From NCBI GenBank assembly GCA_964478455.1, contig CAYZJD010000164.1, positions 1 to 9,591 of the forward strand: a stretch of DNA of 9,591 nucleotides, in the 5' to 3' direction. The notes beneath the pieces are model-generated. The model did no database searches. It saw nothing but the letters and a program-made list of their open reading frames with translations, and was not told where the DNA came from. The stretch's first letter is position 1. The number at the start of each line of letters is the position of its first letter. Of the stretch, positions 5,550 to 9,591 are shown one piece after another. Position numbers and translations under genes: made by a program. This DNA is from CAYZJD01 sp964478455. Its GTDB lineage: Bacteria > Acidobacteriota > Terriglobia > Bryobacterales > Bryobacteraceae.

Positions 5550-8117
5550 TCAGGCACCGCCGGCGGAGTCGCCCCCCCACTTGATCAACGGATGGCAAGG
5601 GCGCGTAAGCGGATCGTCACTGTGGTTGGGGGCGAGGCGGAACGTGTAGCCGAGGCGGCCGGTTTGCTGGGGCAGGATCTCGCCGGCGAAGACGTAGACG
5701 GACTCGCGCTGCTCGACCGGGGGCAGAAGCATCACCTCGGTCTGCTCCAGACGCCCGTTGGGACCGACACGCCCGACGATCGCCTCGACGCGGACGTCGT
5801 TCGGCTTGAGGCCCGCGAGGTCCACCGCGACGCGCACCGGGATTGGACGGCCGCTGACGACGGCCAGCTCCGGCGCCGGACCAAGGTCCACGATGTGCAC
5901 CTTGTCCCAGGCGCCTACCACCTCGCTGTTCCAGCGCGTCCGCTGGCGCACTTTCTCAAACCCGTTACGGCGGATCTCGACATAGGCGGAACAAGCGGGC
6001 GCGTAGAACTGGCTGAGGTACTGCGCCACCATGTGACGGCAGTTGTATTGGCGGCTGATGTGGCGGATCGACTGCTTGACGCGCTGCATCCACTCGGTGG
6101 GAATGCCGTCGTTGCCGCGCTCATAGAACATCGGCACGATCTCGTTTTCGAGCAGCGAGTAGATGGCGCGGGCATGAATCTCATCCTGGTCCTCGGCATA
6201 AGGTTCGCGGTCGCCGATCGGCCAACCGCCGCTCAACTCGTAGCCCTCGTCGAACCAACCGTCGAGGATGCTCATATTGAGCACGCCGTTCATTCCCGCT
6301 TTCATGCCGCTGGTGCCGCAGGCCTCCTCTTCCCGCCGGGGGTTGTTGAGCCAGAGGTCGACGCCCTGCACGAGCTCGCGGGCGACCATCATGCCGTAGT
6401 CCTCGACGAAGACCAGGCGCTTGACGAGTTCCGGGTCGCGCGAGAGCTGCACGATCTCGCGGATGAACATCTTGCCGGGGTGGTCCTTGGGGTGAGCCTT
6501 GCCCGCAATGACGACCTGTACCGGCATCTTCGGGTTGCAGAGGATCTTCTTGAGCCGGTCGACGTCGCGGAACAGGAGCGTGGCCCGCTTGTAAGTGGCG
6601 AAGCGGCGAGCGAAGCCGATGGTGAGCGCGTCGGGGTCCAGCACCTCGGATGCCCGCTGCACCTCGGTTGCCGACGCTTTGCGCGCCAGCGCGCAAGCGA
6701 CGTGGCGCTCGCGGATGAAGCTGATCATCCGGCGCTTGCGGCGGCGGTGGGTTTCGAAGAGTTCGTGATCGGGGATTTCGTCGACTTGCGCCCAGGTCTT
6801 CGGATCGTCCCAGCGCTCGCGCCAGTCGGGCTGGAGGTACTGGTCGTATAGCTCGGCCAGGTCCGTGTTCACCCAGGTGCGCAGGTGCACGCCGTCGGTG
6901 ACGGACGTGATGGGCACTTCCCATACAGGGAGTTGCGGCCAGAGGCCGGACCACATCCGTTGGGAGACGCGGCGGTGAAGCATACTCACGGCGTTCCGGT
7001 AAGAGGAGGTCTGGATGGCAAGGATGGCCATCGAGAACCGCTCGTGGGGGTCGTGCGGATTCCATCGTCCCAGCGCCATCAACCGCTCGAATTCGACGCC
7101 GGTCTCGCGGCAGTAGTCGCGGAAGTACTCGTACATCAGGCCGGGATCAAAGAGGTCGATGCCGGCCGCGAGCGAGGTGTGCGTGGTAAAGACGTTGTTT
7201 GTCCGCGAAGCTTCGAGTGCCTCGTCGAAGCTGAGCCCGTGCTCCTTCATGAGCACGCGAATGCGCTCCAGGGCGAGGAAGGCCGAGTGCCCCTCGTTCA
7301 TGTGAAAGACGGTCGGCTCGATTCCGAGCGCCTTCAGCGCGCGCACGCCGCCGACGCCGAGGACGATCTCCTGGCGGATGCGAGTGGTGTTATCGCCTCC
7401 GTAAAGCTGGTCGGTGATATCCCAGTCCTCGGGCCGGTGGTTGTCCTCGATGTTCGTGTCGAGCAGATAGAGCCTAACCCGCCCGACATCGGCGTACCAG
7501 AGCCTGACCCAGACGGGGCCACCGGGCAGATCGACGCTCACTTTCAGGTCTTTGCCGTCGGGACCGGCGACCCGGCGAATCGGCAACGTATAGAAGTCGT
7601 TGATGGGGTAGCGCTCCTGCTGCCAGCCGTCAGGGTTCAGCACTTGCTCGAGGTAGCCCTTCTGATACAGGAGACCGATGCCGACCACCGGCTCGCCCGA
7701 GTCGCTGCTGGCTTTGAGGAAGTCGCCGGCAAGCATGCCCAGCCCGCCGGAGTAGACCGGCAAGCACTCGACAAGACCGTACTCCATCGAGAAGTAGGCG
7801 ATAATCTTGCCCCCCGCAGGCGGGTCGTCCTGTTGCATGTAGGCGTCGTAGCGCTCGCAGGTCTGCCGGTACATCAGGAGGTAACGAGGATCGGAGGCGG
7901 CCTTTTCGAGGACGTCCTGGGAGATGCGCCCCAGCATGAGCACCGGATTCCGGTTGCAGGCTTTCCACAATGCGGGGTCCAGGCGCCGGAACAGGGCACG
8001 GATTTGCGGATCCCAGCTATAGAGGAGGTTGTAGGCCAGTTCCGTCATCCTGCTCAGCGCCGGCGGGATCGACGGGCGAACCAGGAATTCCCGGAGAGGT
8101 TGGATCTCGAACGGCAT
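5550..8117 (-). CDS. glgP: Alpha-glucan phosphorylase (GT35, Thermotoga-type)
   Basis: This 855-residue cytoplasmic enzyme releases glucose 1-phosphate from glycogen or maltodextrin by phosphorolysis. It belongs to the shorter branch with an N-terminal DUF3417 region (about residues 15-110, including AYNLLYSWDPQIRALFRRLD) rather than the E. coli GlgP branch. AYFSMEYGL and VYSGGLGMLAGD mark the start of the catalytic part. HMNEGHSAF (H277), TTHTSLAAGID, TDGVHLRTW and RRFATYKRATLLF follow. EACGTSGMKAGMNG carries the pyridoxal-phosphate lysine, K606. The C-terminal 150 or so residues form a beta-rich region usual for this branch. I chose the ATG at 8117 because MPFEIQPLREF fits the family N-terminus; no other start codon lies between it and an upstream AGGAG at a long spacing of 17 bases. 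It lies downstream of a sugar permease gene on the same strand but is separated by a 345-bp leader, so it is probably a separate transcription unit. Confidence 0.93.
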   Translation of the reverse strand: MPFEIQPLREFLVRPSIPPALSRMTELAYNLLYSWDPQIRALFRRLDPALWKACNRNPVLMLGRISQDVLEKAASDPRYLLMYRQTCERYDAYMQQDDPPAGGKIIAYFSMEYGLVECLPVYSGGLGMLAGDFLKASSDSGEPVVGIGLLYQKGYLEQVLNPDGWQQERYPINDFYTLPIRRVAGPDGKDLKVSVDLPGGPVWVRLWYADVGRVRLYLLDTNIEDNHRPEDWDITDQLYGGDNTTRIRQEIVLGVGGVRALKALGIEPTVFHMNEGHSAFLALERIRVLMKEHGLSFDEALEASRTNNVFTTHTSLAAGIDLFDPGLMYEYFRDYCRETGVEFERLMALGRWNPHDPHERFSMAILAIQTSSYRNAVSMLHRRVSQRMWSGLWPQLPVWEVPITSVTDGVHLRTWVNTDLAELYDQYLQPDWRERWDDPKTWAQVDEIPDHELFETHRRRKRRMISFIRERHVACALARKASATEVQRASEVLDPDALTIGFARRFATYKRATLLFRDVDRLKKILCNPKMPVQVVIAGKAHPKDHPGKMFIREIVQLSRDPELVKRLVFVEDYGMMVARELVQGVDLWLNNPRREEEACGTSGMKAGMNGVLNMSILDGWFDEGYELSGGWPIGDREPYAEDQDEIHARAIYSLLENEIVPMFYERGNDGIPTEWMQRVKQSIRHISRQYNCRHMVAQYLSQFYAPACSAYVEIRRNGFEKVRQRTRWNSEVVGAWDKVHIVDLGPAPELAVVSGRPIPVRVAVDLAGLKPNDVRVEAIVGRVGPNGRLEQTEVMLLPPVEQRESVYVFAGEILPQQTGRLGYTFRLAPNHSDDPLTRPCHPLIKWGGDSAGGA

Positions 8118-8462
8118 GGACGGTTCTAAATAACTCCTAAGGTTAGCAGAGAAAACGGGCCCGCCCAACCACCCGGTTGGGCCAGTGGAACCAGTACCGA
8201 CCGGCTGCTTAACCTAGGGCAGTCGGTGCCGCCGGTCTCAAGGCGGCGTGCAACAGAGAATGACGGAACGAACCAAAATTCCACTAAGTACTTTATTTTC
8301 CTAGGCTTACCTGGGAGGACTGCCACCCAGCGCCTGGGCGGTTGGGACCGACCCCTAGCCATCAATATAGCACCAAAGCCAACCGAGAGCGGCGGGGCGC
8401 CGGTGACAACCTGTTGCTGGCAAACAGGAGAATGAGGAGCGCTACGGTTGTCTCCGGCTGCG
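8118..8462. other. Long glgP upstream region with potential RNA structure, no gene seen
   Basis: This 345-bp gap has no reading frame with protein-like composition. It is more A/T-rich around 8273-8303 than its surroundings. Read on the minus strand it holds several hairpins: CCCAG (8338-8334) can pair with CTGGG (8330-8326), which can instead pair with CCCAG (8315-8311). GCCGCC/GGCGGC arms lie at 8228-8233 and 8242-8247, and a strong 8-bp stem at 8163-8182. TATATT (8369-8364) is a possible -10 but has no matching -35. I could not match it to any riboswitch class I know. It may be a leader of glgP, the 3' region of the permease mRNA, or both. Confidence 0.4.
8163..8182 (-). terminator. 8-bp stem-loop before glgP, possible terminator or attenuator
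   Basis: The arms GCCCAACC and GGTTGGGC are perfect complements around a 4-nt loop. On the minus strand a GGGCCCG and then TTTT follow within about 11 bases, 45 bases before the glgP ATG. It could end the permease transcript or attenuate glgP. The T-run is short and offset, so it may be only a leader hairpin. Confidence 0.35.
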
Positions 8463-9479
8463 TCACTCCGGCAACAGGCCAGTGGCGCTGAGGACGACAA
8501 CGGAGGCGAGGATGATGGCGACGCCGGTCTTCATCCGCCGGAGTATCTCCGGGCGGGTACCCCTCCATTCGCCGGTGAGAAGCCCGAGGGTGGTGGACCA
8601 GAGGAGCAGGACAATGATGTTGACGGCCCAGCCGATGGACGTGCCGAACTTGCCCATCAGGGTGGAACCGGCGCCGTAAATGAAGACGCCCGAGAGCCAG
8701 AAGAGGCTCATGGCCGCAGCCAGAAGTGCGTCGCGGCCGGGCCTGGCGGCGAAAAGCACAAAGGTGCGATTCCGGGCCATGAGCCAGAGGGTGTAGGCGG
8801 CGTTGGGGATCCAGCCCGCCGAAAGGACCACGAGCCAGACGGCGAAGTTGGCCGAGGCCGGGGGAACGGCAAACTCGGCGGCGAGCGCGGAGAGATTGCC
8901 GCTGAAGGCGAAACCGAGGTTGATCATGCCGCCGAGGATACCCGTGAAGAGGCAGAGGGCCAGCCCTTTGCGGTAGGAGCCTCCCGAAGCGGCCACTGCG
9001 CCGGTGGCGGCTTCGCGCTCGCGGGCGGCCCGGCTGTAAGCCGCCAGGCCGATGAATACGAGCATGGCGCTAACGGCAAGGGCGATGCCGCGGGGTCCGA
9101 GAAGCGCCTCGGGGTGCAGGACGATCATCGGGAGGAAACTGCCGATGAGTCCGGCGAGGCCGACCACGATGGCGAAGGCCATGGCCATGCCGACCATGGC
9201 GATCGAAAGTCCGAAGGTCGTCTGGGCGAGACCCCAGAGGAATCCGAAGGCGAGGCCAGGGACAAAGTCGGCCGGCTTGGCGGCGGCGTAAACCTCGGCC
9301 AGGCGGGGAACGGCGAGGACGGCCACGGCGGCCGGAAGCAGAAGCAGCGCGAGAAGAGTGAAGACGAACCAGGTGTTCTCCCACTTCCAGGAGCGGGAGT
9401 ACTTCATCGGCAGCGCGAAGGTGGAGTTGAGCATGCCGCCGAGAATGACGACGAGGAGTCCGAGAAAGAAGTGGTCCAC
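8463..9479 (-). CDS. rhaT: RhaT-family sugar/proton symporter
   Basis: This 338-residue integral inner-membrane protein has about ten hydrophobic helices (roughly 4-24, 35-57, 72-92, 96-120, 130-149, 171-192, 210-233, 251-271, 278-302 and 316-336). It has the RhaT-type N-terminus GGMLNSTFALPMKYSRSWKW followed by ENTW, and the internal repeat GGMINLGFAFSGNLS (183-197) typical of this drug/metabolite transporter branch. RhaT of E. coli imports L-rhamnose with protons. Relatives in oligotrophic soil bacteria are annotated the same way, but the sugar here is unproven. The start is a GTG without a Shine-Dalgarno sequence. The frame stays open upstream to the window edge without another ATG, GTG or TTG start, so a longer N-terminus cannot be fully excluded. 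No rhamnose catabolic gene is adjacent in the window. Confidence 0.85.
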   Translation of the reverse strand: MDHFFLGLLVVILGGMLNSTFALPMKYSRSWKWENTWFVFTLLALLLLPAAVAVLAVPRLAEVYAAAKPADFVPGLAFGFLWGLAQTTFGLSIAMVGMAMAFAIVVGLAGLIGSFLPMIVLHPEALLGPRGIALAVSAMLVFIGLAAYSRAAREREAATGAVAASGGSYRKGLALCLFTGILGGMINLGFAFSGNLSALAAEFAVPPASANFAVWLVVLSAGWIPNAAYTLWLMARNRTFVLFAARPGRDALLAAAMSLFWLSGVFIYGAGSTLMGKFGTSIGWAVNIIVLLLWSTTLGLLTGEWRGTRPEILRRMKTGVAIILASVVVLSATGLLPE

Positions 9480-9500
9480 GGTGGCAGAGTCGAAGCTGCC

Positions 9501-9529
9501 ATGGTACTGGAGCGAGGGGCGGAAAACAA
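9501..9529 (-). promoter_or_regulatory. Candidate promoter of the RhaT-like gene
   Basis: On the minus strand TTGTTT (9529-9524) and TACCAT (9506-9501) are spaced by 17 bp, with 3 of 6 and 4 of 6 consensus matches. Initiation would be about 14-16 bases before the GTG at 9479. Spacing is ideal but the hexamers are weak. Confidence 0.3.
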
Positions 9530-9537
9530 GAGCGGCG

Positions 9538-9558
9538 GGTCCTGGATGATCCTGGACC
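9538..9558. promoter_or_regulatory. 21-bp imperfect palindrome upstream of the permease gene
   Basis: GGTCC-T-GGA-TGA-TCC-T-GGACC is a dyad with only the spacer bases unmatched; it also reads as a direct repeat of TCCTGGA. It starts 59 bases upstream of the GTG, just upstream of the candidate -35 box, where an activator or repressor site would be expected. No regulator gene is visible in the window. Confidence 0.35.
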
Positions 9559-9591
9559 TTGTTGCTTTGGTCATAACGGGGTTGAGATTCA

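Noticed and set aside
5592..8129. Two long plus-strand open frames (419 and 414 codons) antisense to glgP
   Set aside because: They mirror the codon structure of glgP in GC-rich DNA, have Arg/Val/Asp/Leu-rich composition without recognisable motifs, and glgP has clear catalytic motifs on the other strand.
8257..8275. GGTTCGTTCC on the minus strand as a tRNA T-arm
   Set aside because: The flanking bases do not form a T-stem, and no acceptor, D or anticodon stem can be built around it.
8126..8500. Minus-strand open frame of 124 codons across the glgP leader
   Set aside because: It overlaps the permease 3' end in another frame, has low-complexity composition and no ribosome site or motif.

Overview
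The window is about 9.6 kb of GC-rich bacterial chromosome with densely packed genes. I read seven protein genes. Six lie on the minus strand and one (purH) on the plus strand. I see no tRNA, rRNA, CRISPR array, transposase, integrase or phage gene. The best guess for the host is an Acidobacteriota bacterium of the Solibacter/Bryobacter kind. That rests on the GC-rich sequence, a secreted DUF1080 protein, a RhaT-type permease, a mitochondrial-type isocitrate dehydrogenase and a Cys-rich zinc-ribbon protein. It is an inference; Verrucomicrobiota or Planctomycetota are alternatives.

Layout from left to right. At 2-874 (minus) is a secreted DUF1080 / 3-keto-disaccharide hydrolase-like protein. 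At 875-1037 is a short gap crowded with inverted repeats. At 1038-2045 (minus) is a probable NAD-dependent isocitrate dehydrogenase. It diverges, across only 63 bp, from purH at 2109-3665 (plus), the bifunctional last enzyme of IMP synthesis. At 3664-3736 a perfect 30-bp-arm inverted repeat sits exactly between purH and the convergent dehydrogenase gene and overlaps both stop codons. At 3720-4766 (minus) is a zinc-dependent medium-chain (sorbitol/threonine-type) dehydrogenase, preceded at 4817-5287 (minus) by a small Cys-rich zinc-ribbon protein, probably in the same operon. At 5550-8117 (minus) is a Thermotoga-type alpha-glucan phosphorylase. Its 345-bp upstream region (8118-8462) has no convincing gene but several potential RNA hairpins. 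At 8463-9479 (minus) is a RhaT-family sugar permease, with a palindromic site upstream near the window edge.

Functionally this is central and carbohydrate metabolism: sugar uptake (RhaT-like), glucan phosphorolysis (GlgP), polyol or sugar-alcohol oxidation (the Zn dehydrogenase), disaccharide processing outside the cytoplasm (DUF1080), the TCA cycle (isocitrate dehydrogenase) and purine synthesis (PurH). It does not look like a defence island or a mobile element, and I did not find a convincing undescribed multi-gene system. The points most worth a second look are the palindromic repeat that supplies the stop codons of two convergent genes, a run of genes whose -10-like boxes sit so close to the start codon that leaderless mRNAs are likely, the palindrome cluster at 931-1009, and the possibly structured leader of glgP.
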